From Bugula neritina (taxonomy: Eukaryota > Bryozoa > Gymnolaemata > Cheilostomatida > Bugulidae), in the NCBI GenBank assembly GCA_964035545.1, contig OZ037767.1, forward strand, positions 28,937,628 through 28,997,627: DNA of 60,000 nucleotides. Direction: 5' to 3'. The notes beneath the pieces were generated by a model. It ran no database searches. It worked only from the letters and a program-made list of their open reading frames with translations, and had not been told where the DNA came from. Shown here piece by piece: positions 24,609-36,219 of the stretch. The translations under genes and the position numbers were made by a program. The first letter of the stretch is position 1, and each line of letters begins with the position of its first letter.

Positions 24609-24771
24609 ATCTGATTCCCTTTGCATCAATAGCTTATGCAGAATATAAACTGTTACAATAGAACATTCTAGCAATTGGCAAAGCATGCCATGTAATGATA
24701 TGTCTATTATTAATGCCTTGACCTACAATATTTCACATTCATATAGCTCAAAAATGTGAAATTCATTTAAG

Positions 24772-24843
24772 CTAATTTTCTAAAATAAAATATATTAAAA
24801 TCATTTGAGCCAATTTTCTAAAACAAAATATATTAAAATCATA
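24772..24843. repeat. Two-copy direct repeat in the tail-to-tail spacer
   Basis: Two near-identical 36-base copies of an AATTTTCTAAAATAAAATAT-type sequence. The surrounding region 24417-25435 has no supported coding sequence. Confidence 0.6.
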
Positions 24844-25330
24844 ATGAAACAATAAAATGCACAAAATAACATTAAAATTAACATAAAATATGTGTATATA
24901 AATACCAAAGAAGTTGAGCACTATAGTTCTAGTAGCAAAAATAATGTCAAGACTATGAGCCACAGCATCGGAGTTGTTTCACCGAGTTTCAAGGGCAATT
25001 TCGTGTCAACTGCATTACTATGTGTGAATAACAATTTTAGTCGCATGTATCTTGCACCATTCAAAGTTATGTATATAATATACCAATCTCAAAAATATCG
25101 TAATTGTGTAAAACAATTCTACTCGGTAACTAAACAAAGTTTTGAAAGACAACGCAAAAATGCAACAAACTAATAAAAAAATAATAATTGAGCAACTAAA
25201 TCTAGAATTCTACAATCCTAAGATTATTAAATAGATATGATGTGGGTAGCAATAAAATAGATATTTCTAGGTATATGTGACTTGAAGTCAGAAAATCTTT
25301 CTTTACAAAAATATGTTAACTGAGTTACGA

Positions 25331-25336
25331 TTTAAT
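25331..25336 (-). promoter_or_regulatory. Possible polyadenylation signal (ATTAAA) of the MATCAP-like gene
   Basis: TTTAAT on the plus strand, 100 bases beyond the minus-strand stop codon. Confidence 0.25.
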
Positions 25337-25435
25337 GTAACTTTCAGCTACATTATTGGCGTTAGCTTTGTCATGAGTCACTGAGAGTACTTTTAGAGCT
25401 CATCTTACTGATGATTCTAATTATTATCGGTCAGA

Positions 25436-28400
25436 TTATTTCCGAATTGATTTATCAGCTGATTGTAAGGTGGGTGGACGACTTTGCACAGAAAAGTTTC
25501 CGTTGTCTTTAACACCGCTGTCAAGACTTCCTGATGAACCATTTCTACAACAACTCACAGTGCTATAACCATTTGTAAAGATGTGTACCTTGTTAGTTTA
25601 ACAGTCACACACAGTATGTGACATGGAAGTACCATGTGACAGAAACAAGAGCAAGTACCTTGGGATGGTAGTCAATGATGTTGAAACTGGTGGTATTGGA
25701 CTGCTGCAAAACTGAGCAACTGGAGGTAAAATGCTTGTAGCGAGTCCAGTTTTACCCTGCAAGCCATTCAACATCAACTTCTCACTTTGTCTGAGTGACA
25801 ACGATGCACAAGTGAGTTTGCTTTCCACCTGTCAGTAGAAAAGTGCTTCGATTATGAAACTTGAAGTCGTAGTCTTTTCAGTGTACATGATGGCATTTCT
25901 AGACAGAAGTACATTATTAGATCTCAAATAGCAGTAACTTGTTAGACAATGTTTCATTGCATAATGGGTAAATTGCATAAAAATAATGAAATGTAAAAAC
26001 AATATACCCTTTTGATGAGGTCATCATGAAACGAGAGTCGAGACTGAATCTTTTCCAAGATACAACCATTAGTTTCAGTTGGTGGTGACTTTTTGCTAGC
26101 AGTTCCTTCTCTCTTGTCATTCACTGCAGCCTTGGTGATAGGGAACAAACCTTCAGCTTCTACTTCAGTGTTCTGTAAGTTTTATTATTTGAAGGTCACT
26201 GCATGTGAAAATGATGTACAGATGAGTTTGTTAAACAACTCTTTGCTCTTCTATCCATAACTACTTAGTCCTTCCACTCTTCTATCCGTAACTACCAAGC
26301 CCTTCCAACTTATAATCTCATTGATTTTTACCAAAATTGAATTTATACAAAAGTACTTCAATCAGATTAAATAAAATGTAGTAGGTAATAGAAACATTAT
26401 AATACAAATTATTAATATTTGTTAATTTTAACGGTTTAAATATGCATGCACGAAGACAAGCATATAAGCATGTATATAGATCTTTAGAAGTTTCAACATT
26501 TATGAGTTTTTTACTGTGATTTTAACTAAATTTATTGTTGGTATTGAATTAAGTTATTTTTAACATAATATTGGCTTGCATCTTACCAAAATAAATATAA
26601 TATTGCCTTTAAAGGAAACTGAGTGTAACATATAGTTAAAACTTAAAACACTTGCACTAAAACTTACTTATAGTTCAATGGTCATAACACTTGCACTCAC
26701 AGTTTCAGTCGAAGGTGGAGAGTTGTACGCCCTCTCTTCAGTGTCGTGGATTAGCACCAAGTTTGTAGGTGTTTGGGGCACATCAAATGCTGAGATTGTT
26801 TTGCTGCGTTTAGCCAACTGTCGAGAGTTTGTTGGCCTCCCTCCTGACGAAATGGACAGTGACAGCTTACTATTTATCTTCTTATCTGCAACATACACAT
26901 TATTTTGTTTAACAATGCTCACACTAACAATTATAAGATTTACCTAACAATGTTTTCTAAGTGTCACCACACAAATATATAGCGTGCTCAACCTTAGCTG
27001 CTAAACATCTGACCAATATGACGGCTGGATTACAACTTCAAACCATATTTGAAGCTGCACTTCTAAGTTCTTACGTAAACTCCAACACAAACTCAATTTA
27101 AATATGTTATTAATTTTTAAATCCAACATCATTAGACATACACTCAGTTTCAACACGTACGTTTTACTTTCCTCATGGGAGGTTTTGGTAGAATCCCGTT
27201 GATATAACCGATCCAACGTAGCTGGTGACGGTAGTTGTCAATGTCATCAAGAAAGCTTGGTAGTTTTAAACAATCCAGTCTCGCTAACCTTTTGACCCGA
27301 CTCGTTTCATCATTGCACAGGGTACCACTGTATATGAGGGGCAACTCCAAATCGTCTATACCTTGTAAAATCTCCATAGCACCTAAATTAGTTTCATAAT
27401 TTAAAATAAGTTTACCAAAACTGAGTTGGCAAAATTAGCTGGTTCTAAATTATAACTCTAATATATAGCCAGAGTTCTAACAGATATTTGTAGTCATAGT
27501 AACAGCAAGTTTTATAACCCAGTAAACATACCATACCATTACATGAACTACATTAAGGTTAGGTGTAAAACTAGCCTATTTTATGTAATAATGTATATAT
27601 AATTAATGAAATAATATGCAAATAAAATAGCAAAATGCAGCCCACCTTCAAAATAGCACTGATCTTTTCCAAGACCTCCCAGGTCGTTAGGATCTGGTAA
27701 ATGTCGCTTTACTCTCATCACGTAATGCCATCTTCTTTGAGGGTCATAAATATATTCTTCCAAATGGTGAAACAACTCCTTGAATGTCATGGATTCAGCC
27801 ATGCAGGCAATGTCTACATTCAACATCATACTATGATATAATTCATCATTCTACTGTATGAATAGGGCTCCTTGTCTAATATAGTTAGATTTTTCAACTT
27901 TAAATTTTATCTCAAGTCTAACCAGTAAATTTTAAACTTAATATTTGGCTTTCAACAGCATTAGAATTTCTACTTCAATCATATTTCAGAGGCGCTTAAT
28001 AAATTTAAGCAAGTTTAGACATAGTAGTGCCAATGTAGTTACCCTACAAACTATACTCACAATACACAAGAGCTGGGCCGTAAAGATACCGGGATTTTGC
28101 CTGCAACACAGTATTGAGTGCTGCAAGCCCCTCTTCTGTCTTCCTAAAATGATAACCACGAGTGGATCGCAATCCAAATTTCTTTCGATCGGCATACCAT
28201 GGCTGTAGTCCATCATTTAAAGACCGAAGCTATATTACTTATTTTAAGGAAATTTAGGGTCATAATATATCAACTTCTATTTCTTTTACTGATGCTAATA
28301 TAAATTCAATCACATTTGTGAATTACCAAAGCCTAGACTCAAATTGCTAATCAATAAATAAATATTTGAAACAGGTTGAACAAGCGTATCTAGAATTAGT

Positions 28401-31400
28401 GCTACAGTTGGATCTGATTCAAGGCTGGCATAGACACAGTGGCTAGGTCAAGGATACATAGTGTGTGCCAATCTCATGGTTAGCCAGGCATATGATGCCC
28501 TGCTCTCTTAGGTAGAAGTTATCAGCAGAGTTCTTGATTATCAGAGTGTGTTTCCTAGCCTCAGGTCTATTTTGCTTGACATGGGGGCCATGCCACATCA
28601 TCCTTGCACTGCAATATAAATATAACCAGATATGGAAAACCCAGACTCAAACTTGGATCTACCTAATTAGAACGTATTCTAGATGAACAAACGTATTTTG
28701 ATGAAAACAACATGCACTCAACATTGAAAAAAAAATTAATTGCTCGATTTTCAAATTTAAATATTGTTTATAAACTTGCCACTATATAATATAAAATTTG
28801 TAATTAATACCTTTCATCATGCTTTATGTTTCTATTACTTAAATTTCTTACTTTGTAAATTAACCTTGAAACAAAACACACCACAGCTGTGACTTTCCAA
28901 TTTCTACTAGATTTATCAACATTGACATTTCATTAGCTAACAATGCTGACATTTAAAGGGCTACTAGTAAAATTTGAGAGAAATAAAAAATATAAATAAT
29001 ACATTAGGTGAAGTTTTTTATCTTAATCATATTAGAACATTATTTAATTAGAAAGTTATTAGATTAGATTTTAGAATGATTGCACTGAGTAGCATTTAAC
29101 ACACAGTTGAATGAACACAATTTACTTGCCATTAAGAGAATATAATGACAATAATTGAATAGTCAATTGTTACTATATAAATATTAGTTTATGTAACTTA
29201 ATTTATTTGATTTGTATAATACCTACACGGCTAGACATAGCTGTGCAAACATTGTAGGCATTGACCAGCTATTCGTTTGAATAGAATCAATTTATACTGA
29301 ATAAATTCCATTCAGTATAAATGTGAATAATATCTGAGTAGAAATCAAGTTAAGGTTTCAAAGAGACCATTTCAACCTGCAAGTGCAAGTTGCTTGCTGT
29401 CTAAGCAATGCATTGCCTAGAAACTTATGTTAATTGCATGAGCCTCTAAACCAGGTTGGATAAAAAAGCCAGGGCCATGCAGGAGGGTTATATGGTGAAT
29501 AGATGACACATTAGTTCCACACTGATTAATATATATATATATAATCATATTTAAAATCATTAGCATGTGTGATGAAGTTTAAACTTAAGAAAAAACTGAA
29601 ATATGCAGCAATAATAAAAACATTACTAGAATAAATTAAATTAAATGCGACAAAGTGCATAACTTATGTGATGATCTTGTAGATGACAATATAGCATTAG
29701 ATCTAGATTAAACCTATAGAAGCCCGTGAGTGATCTATAACCTCCGCACTCTATAGACTACCAACTGCTGAAAACTAGCTAGGGCAATTATATTTAAGGA
29801 AATATCAATAGCATGCAGTTGTATAGTTTGAATTTGTATTTAAAACAATCACCCGCACTGCAACTGGATAAGATAGCATTTAGTAAAGTAGATTTACCTG
29901 CAGTCTAAATCAGAAGAGAAGACAATATTGATATGACCATCTAGTCCATTGGAGTTGAGATACTGATTCAGGTAGGCAGACGCAGATTTGATGTCAATCC
30001 TGTCTCCAAAGGCCTGCTGAAAATACTCATCACCTAAACGTGAAATTATCTTCTTTTAAACAAATGATTCAAAGTTTAAAACAATTCAAGACAATTAAAA
30101 GTTATTCTATGATTTAGTACTTAGCAAGGTATATGTCTGCGCAGCATTCTATACTTATTAGAAAACTAAACCTATGCTCACCTGATTTGTATTTTTCTTT
30201 GACTAGATTCAAAATTTTTATAGCATTTTGCAGATATTTATGGGATATTTTTCCTAGAGGCTTGTTGGCAATAGCTTCCACTTTACTGTAACCAAGAATA
30301 TATAACTTTATTAACATATAGACTATGTGTATAACTTGCAAAATGGTAGCATAGTTAACATAGCTATCACTTCACTAATTCATAACCCTACAAAGGTCAT
30401 TAGTGAGATAAGAAAGGATATCCTGGGCTACTTTGAGCCTTTGATTTATGTAGACAACATGGCTTCAGACAAAAGGGGTTCATAGCCCTCCCCCTTCTAA
30501 AGCCTCAAAATTAATTAGGTTTGCACATACATTATGGCTATAAACTAATATGTAAAGCAAAACTTTGTGAGGCAAGAAAATAAATTAGAGAAAATTGTAC
30601 ATAAGAATTGTACCAGTAAAAAGACAAAACAAAAGTACATAAAAAAGGATGTATTGTTATGGGTGTTGTGAAATAATACACTTTATTATATTATATTTTA
30701 TTAAATTATATAATACAACATATTATATTATATAATACTTCATTATATTATATAATAATACACTATATTACATAATAAAGAACCATATTTTAGACAACCT
30801 GACTGAAGCTCTGAGCATAAACTGTGGGAGAATTCCATAAGTCAAAAACCTCTCTTGCTGCTGCAGAAGATTTGTTGGATAAATGGATCCGGTGTACTTG
30901 GTTGGTGTTTCGTCCACTACAAATGCAATGTGTGTCTATTATGGGCAAACAGTTTCTTCTTGCTATCTACCTATTGAATGTGTCTTTTATCTATACTATA
31001 TGATTGATAATAATAGAACTTATCTGTAAAATGTTCATCTTTGTACTAGTAATTTGATGTAATTACCTACTTTACAAAAAGTTTCTTCAGTGTGAAAATG
31101 ACTACGAAAACCTCAGTTTTTTACAATTTAAAACTATATTGATAAAAAAATTATTTTTTTTGTTAGAGTTGAAATAAATTATTAAAATTTAATAGTAATT
31201 TTAATTATTTTTATCATGGTTACTTACTATGTACATTTTTAATTGTTGTCTAATGTCGTTATGCAGGAAACCGATTTGTATATAATTCATAATTTTAGAA
31301 GTTGGTGACTTTAAATTAAACTATTACATACAATAAAAATTAATAACTATGATAAAATAATTAGTTGCTTTCCAGTATAACAACTTTCTTTAAAATTTGA

Positions 31401-31497
31401 ATATCTGATAAATTTACTTACCAACTCTTATGGTGTTTGCTTTTTGTTTCTTTCTCCTGGAAGGAAGTCGATTGTCTGTATTAGCAATAGTAGCCAT
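25436..31497 (-). CDS. MATCAP: Tubulin tyrosine carboxypeptidase, MATCAP / KIAA0895 (DUF1704) family
   Basis: Twelve exons on the minus strand: 31497-31422, 30916-30799, 30285-30182, 30033-29898, 28608-28458, 28229-28061, 27813-27646, 27382-27161, 26885-26701, 26172-26008, 25828-25659, 25562-25436. All phases join to 596 residues. Family landmarks in order: YPTNLLQQQERFL; AYLNQYLNSNGLDG; the zinc motif HEIGTHY at 189-195 split from LRSLNDGLQPW by an intron; RKTEEGLAAL (E227 or E228 is the likely third metal ligand); MTFKELFHHL; RVKRHLPD; KDQCYFEGAMEIL; RLARLDCLKLPSFL. MATCAP enzymes remove the C-terminal tyrosine of alpha-tubulin, important on stable microtubules and cilia. Residues about 385-596 are Ser/Thr-rich and probably disordered. 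The last three exons rest on splice logic only and are less certain. Vertebrates have two paralogues; which one this resembles more is not decided. Confidence 0.88.
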
Positions 31498-33623
31498 GGC
31501 TTTTATTCACCAGATCTAGATTGGAATAACATACTCACATGGTCATCACATGCCTGCAAAAAATTATGATATTACTATTTCCAGCAAATGACTTACCACA
31601 AATTTGAAATAAACAGAGCTTTGTTCATGTGCAAAGCCTAATGATTTTTTTCAACAGTCATGGAGTCATGGTACTGGCACAGCTTTATTTGCCGATTGTT
31701 AGTATAAGTTGCAGCTATTTAGCTCCAAATTACCATTAATATGTCGATATAAATATTTTGTTTGGTATTAACATAATCTATGAAAACACATTTATGTTTG
31801 AAAATTGTCACAATGACAACGCAATAATTATTTAATTATTACACTTACAGTTACTATCAGTATCAGTATTATTATAGTTATTTGCTTCGACTTCTAAGCA
31901 CTTATTTTATTTTACCATCATTTTAACTGTGTATAATTATAACCATAATGCTAATGTAGGACTAAAGTATAAGGACTAAAAGAAAGAGTCAGTCAGCATG
32001 AGTATGAGTATAACTATAAGTTCAACTTCAAGTAAAAGTATCCTTATCACTATCAGATGTATCACTCAATCAGTATGAGTATGATTAACTTCAAGTGTAT
32101 TTTCATTTTGATTTGGAAGCTACACGCTATAAAATTTACCTTTAGATTTTACCTTTTTCAATCTCTACATTGCTAGATCAACATTTCTTCAATATTAATT
32201 GCCTAATCATACAGGTGTAATCAATTTGAAAACACAATCAATCCCATTCAACCATGCCTGCTTTATGGCAGGCTTCCAATAGCAACATCTATATCCGGTG
32301 AGCTTAGCCTGTCTTGTTTGCAAATACCGCATTCATATCGTGAATATATTGACATAAAGCGAAGAACTATACGGTGTGCATTTTTCATAATGATTGTTAT
32401 GAAAATAGAGAAAATAACTCCACAGTTGAAATGTACTATAAGAATATTACAACAACTTGATATTATACAGTAAGTATTTTATTACACGTAGAAATTCAAT
32501 GTTTACAACTTTTTACAGAGAACTGTTTTCAAAAGTTAAAATAAATATATGCAACATAATTTTTCTCTGTTTCCAGTTACTATTGAAATTCCTTCTATTC
32601 CATTACCTATCCAATTATTTAGCTAAACTTGCTAATAATTGTCGAACTTTTTAGTATTTCATGGTGCTACTTAAAGTCAGCAAAACAAATTTGTTACTCA
32701 AATTAGATATAATTTACACAAAATTAGTGTCTAAAAACAAAAACAAATTTAGATAGCACATAATTTGATAATTGTTAACTGCATAGCCTTACATTTATAA
32801 GTTATTAATAATAATGCTGTTCCAGCCCATTTTTGATACACACAATTGTGTCTGATGAATATACAGCGATGCAAATTTCCAAATAGTATGTAGGAATAAA
32901 CAAATGAAACATGCATTTTACTTCTCACCTCACGTATTTCATAACGATGTAATTTAGCAGCTTGCACAACAATGCAGTGACCCAACGTGATAACTGAGCG
33001 CCATAAACATTTCCGCTGTTTCTTTCAACTAGTTGTTACAAGTCTGCTGTCTTATTGCATTAACCTGAACAGTGTTATAATTCTATATATCAGCAAGAAG
33101 CAATCTAATTTAGGTATGTAAAATAGATTGTGTTTTAAACTTTGTAGCGTCTAAGCACCTTAACTTAATATATGAGTTGATAAACTTATGTGATGAAGTT
33201 ATTTTTATAATACCTGAAAAGCTGTCTTTATAAACTTGAAAGCCTAATAAGCGTATTAAGTTAGTTATTCTAGTCTTTTTCTCTCTGTGTTCAAAGAGTA
33301 TTGAGTGTTGCAACTTCTTTGCAATGCCATAAGCTGCATGCATAGTCTAGGTTGTTGTACTTACGGCTAAACTGTATGTCTGGAAATTAGTCTATGCAGG
33401 TTTCCCAGATTGAACTTGTGTAAAAATATTAATACTATATTGAGCTTTATTTTTAAGCATGCATCATGCAACTATATTTGCCTATTTGTACTATGTTGTG
33501 AAGTTATCATTTCCTAGTGCAAGGCTTGCTTCATGTTTGCCTTTTGCATTTATATATAAATTTCCATGAAGATATGAAAAAATACACCATATAATATTAT
33601 TTAGGTAAAAGAATTCCTACGAT
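31498..33623. other. Divergent spacer between MATCAP-like and coiled-coil genes
   Basis: No supported coding sequence. It contains a decayed simple-sequence tract at about 31850-32100 and otherwise AT-rich unique sequence. Confidence 0.4.
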
Positions 33624-35026
33624 ATGAGTAATTTACCGCTGAGATCATTGCCGCAAACTTCATCAATTCAGTTACAGGTAAATAAAAATTACTGACTTTT
33701 ATATTGTTTCTAATAAATATATCTATACACAAGCAATATAATAAATTGTATATAATTGTAGGTAAGTAAAAAACATAATGAATATAATAGACAAGTAAGC
33801 GATATAATAAATACAACGTATGCAATTAAATAATATGACACATATATATATATATATATATATATTAAATAAGCATGCAAGATATTTTGTGCTTCAAAAA
33901 ATTCTAATTATACATTTTAAAAAAGGAAACTTTGAGTTGACGTACAAGATAATAACATATAAAGAAGGCAGTTGTTTAATGTGCAAACAGTCAAGTGTAC
34001 TTGATAGTCATGTCATGTGTAAAAAGTTTGAAATTCACAGTAAAAATATTGCCTATGGTTTTTAGAAATAAGATTGAAATTATATAACTACAATATTTTG
34101 ATGACTAAATTTGATGTCTTAACGTAATTGTTACAGCTCCTGAAGCTTCAGCAAGAGAACCAGTCATTAGCCAATGAAATGGAGGAGTTACGATACACTC
34201 ACAAAGCAGAGCTGAAAGAGCAGTACCTGCAAATACACAATGACATAGGAGATGAGGTTCTCATGCTAAAAAGAAAACATAAATTAGAAAAGATTAAATG
34301 GATGGTTAGTCATGATTTATTGATGGATTTGGTCTTGTTGGTTAAAACCCCTCATTAATAATGAATTTAGTTATTCATCCAAAGCTGTAGGCAATTGTAA
34401 ATAAACAAATAATTGTTCTTCAACTAATTATATGTTAATTATACAAAATTGTCTCAAATTTTTTTGTATGATTCTTATGTCACATGTTGAAGTGATGAGT
34501 AATTGTGAGAATTATAACCATATTATGCAGCTATAATTGTTATATTATATTATTATAACATTATAATCCATCAAACAAATGAAGTAGAGTTATCCTTTCT
34601 CCTTGCTATAGATGTACGTGTAAATCAAATTGCGCCTGTATCCCCAATAACACTTGGCCCTAATACATATCCAGTGTGTATGAAAACTAATAGATATGTT
34701 TTCATAATAATAATACTGTTGGAACTAAATTTAACATTATATAAAACTTTGTTATAAACTATAATAATATTTGAATACTAAATAATAAAATGTGTAATAT
34801 AAATTCATTATGTTGGTTTTAGGAAGCAACCAATGAAAAAGACAGAAAATTCGAACTCCTAAATAAAAACTACCAACGATTAGAAAAGCAAGTTTCTTTA
34901 CACAAGTTTCAGAATTTATGTGTGCATCTGAATCCAACAACCAATAGAAACTATATTATTACAACTATGAACAAAATACTTGGTATTGTTTTTGACATCT
35001 GCAGTATGACTTATGAATCTTTGTGA
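33624..35026 (+). CDS. Small coiled-coil protein, family not recognised
   Basis: Three exons with consensus splice sites: 33624-33677, 34137-34304, 34823-35026, giving 141 residues. The N-terminus is MSNLPLRSLPQTSSIQLQ. Residues 19 to about 105 form a charged coiled coil (LLKLQQENQSLANEMEELRY, then KAELKEQYLQIHNDIGDEV and EKDRKFELLNKNYQRLEKQ). The last 45 residues lose that pattern (NPTTNRNYIITTMNKILG...), so the third exon may be spliced onward rather than run to the TGA at 35024-35026, and the product could be a truncated or lineage-specific form. No family assigned. Both introns are phase 0. An AATAAA at 35293-35298 could end the transcript. It is head-to-head with the tubulin carboxypeptidase. 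Confidence 0.55.
33842..33865. repeat. TA dinucleotide microsatellite
   Basis: About twelve uninterrupted TA units in the first intron of the coiled-coil gene. Confidence 0.9.
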
Positions 35027-36219
35027 AATCCATGCAACATTATAGGAGTGTAATATATGTAATCTAATATTTAATATGATATACAATTAATTTGGTGTAT
35101 ACAGTATAGCCTAGTATAATTTAATATAATATGTCATACATTGTCTATTTGTATATGGTAGGTGAATAATATGTTATTAGAACTATTACATAATCATGTA
35201 AATTAATCATTTTTTATATTTTGTGGGATGTATTAAGGCGTCAATGAAAAAATTGTGTTACTTTTTTTATAAACTAAAATAATTAAATTTAAAATAAAAA
35301 TATAAACAATTGTTTAAATAAACACCCAAAGTCGATTGAGAATTTTGCAATCATTTGAATTTAAATCTTATGATCAATTTGTTTAACTAGTAACTTAAAA
35401 CTCTTGCTTCTATAGTTTTGAGTAATTATGTGGGTTTTTTTATTGCAAATGAACCATTAGTAAATACATCTTTAATTTGCAAATGCTGGTACGCTATGTA
35501 TGTTTTGTTCATAAAAATATATTAACATTGCAACTACAATGCATTATTAGGACTATAAAAACTTTTACTAGCAAATACTTTAATCAATTGCAATAAAATT
35601 GGTGAAATTAGTTACTATTATAGTCTTTAATATTATGCAACTTTATTTCAGCATGTCACCTGGTATAGCATAATTTCAATATTTCAGTGATTCTTCATGT
35701 TCATGATAAAATTGTTGCCTTGATATATTTCCACATGTGCCTCCTCCCTCTGTAGGTACATCTAACTATTTTGTTGAGTTGAAAAGTGTTACTTAAAAAA
35801 GTCATGTCTAGAAGCCTTATTACCACATTCTATAATGTATAATATTATCTTACACGAAGAAAGAATTTAGAGAGAACAACTTCTTCGATACATCATTGGT
35901 CTACTACTATTACAGAGTTCAAAGAATATAACGAATGGTTATTGTATAGCCTGATTTCCATAACTTAGCTCAGTTCTGCATTGTAATAAAACTATATACT
36001 ATACTGCGGCGAACAAAATTATTTAGATCTCGGCCAAACCACATAAATCGGAAATCAACCCAGGTGTAAGTGTTTTTAATTGACATTTCTACCTTCGTTT
36101 TGGACTGGCTATGAGTGTATGTCTGAAAAAGTGTTACCTGGACATACATGTCGAGTTTACTATGAAATAAATGCAATTTGTTTTAATTCAAAACCGTTCT
36201 TGGATCAGTATAACAAGAA
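35027..36219. other. Spacer between coiled-coil gene and PLEKHG5-like gene
   Basis: AT-rich, no supported coding sequence. It presumably includes the 3' UTR of the coiled-coil gene and the PLEKHG5-like promoter. Confidence 0.4.

Noticed and set aside
24892-25173. Plus-strand frame of 93 codons
   Set aside because: No homology, no splice context, composition of AT-rich spacer; overlaps the convergent 3' region of two real genes.
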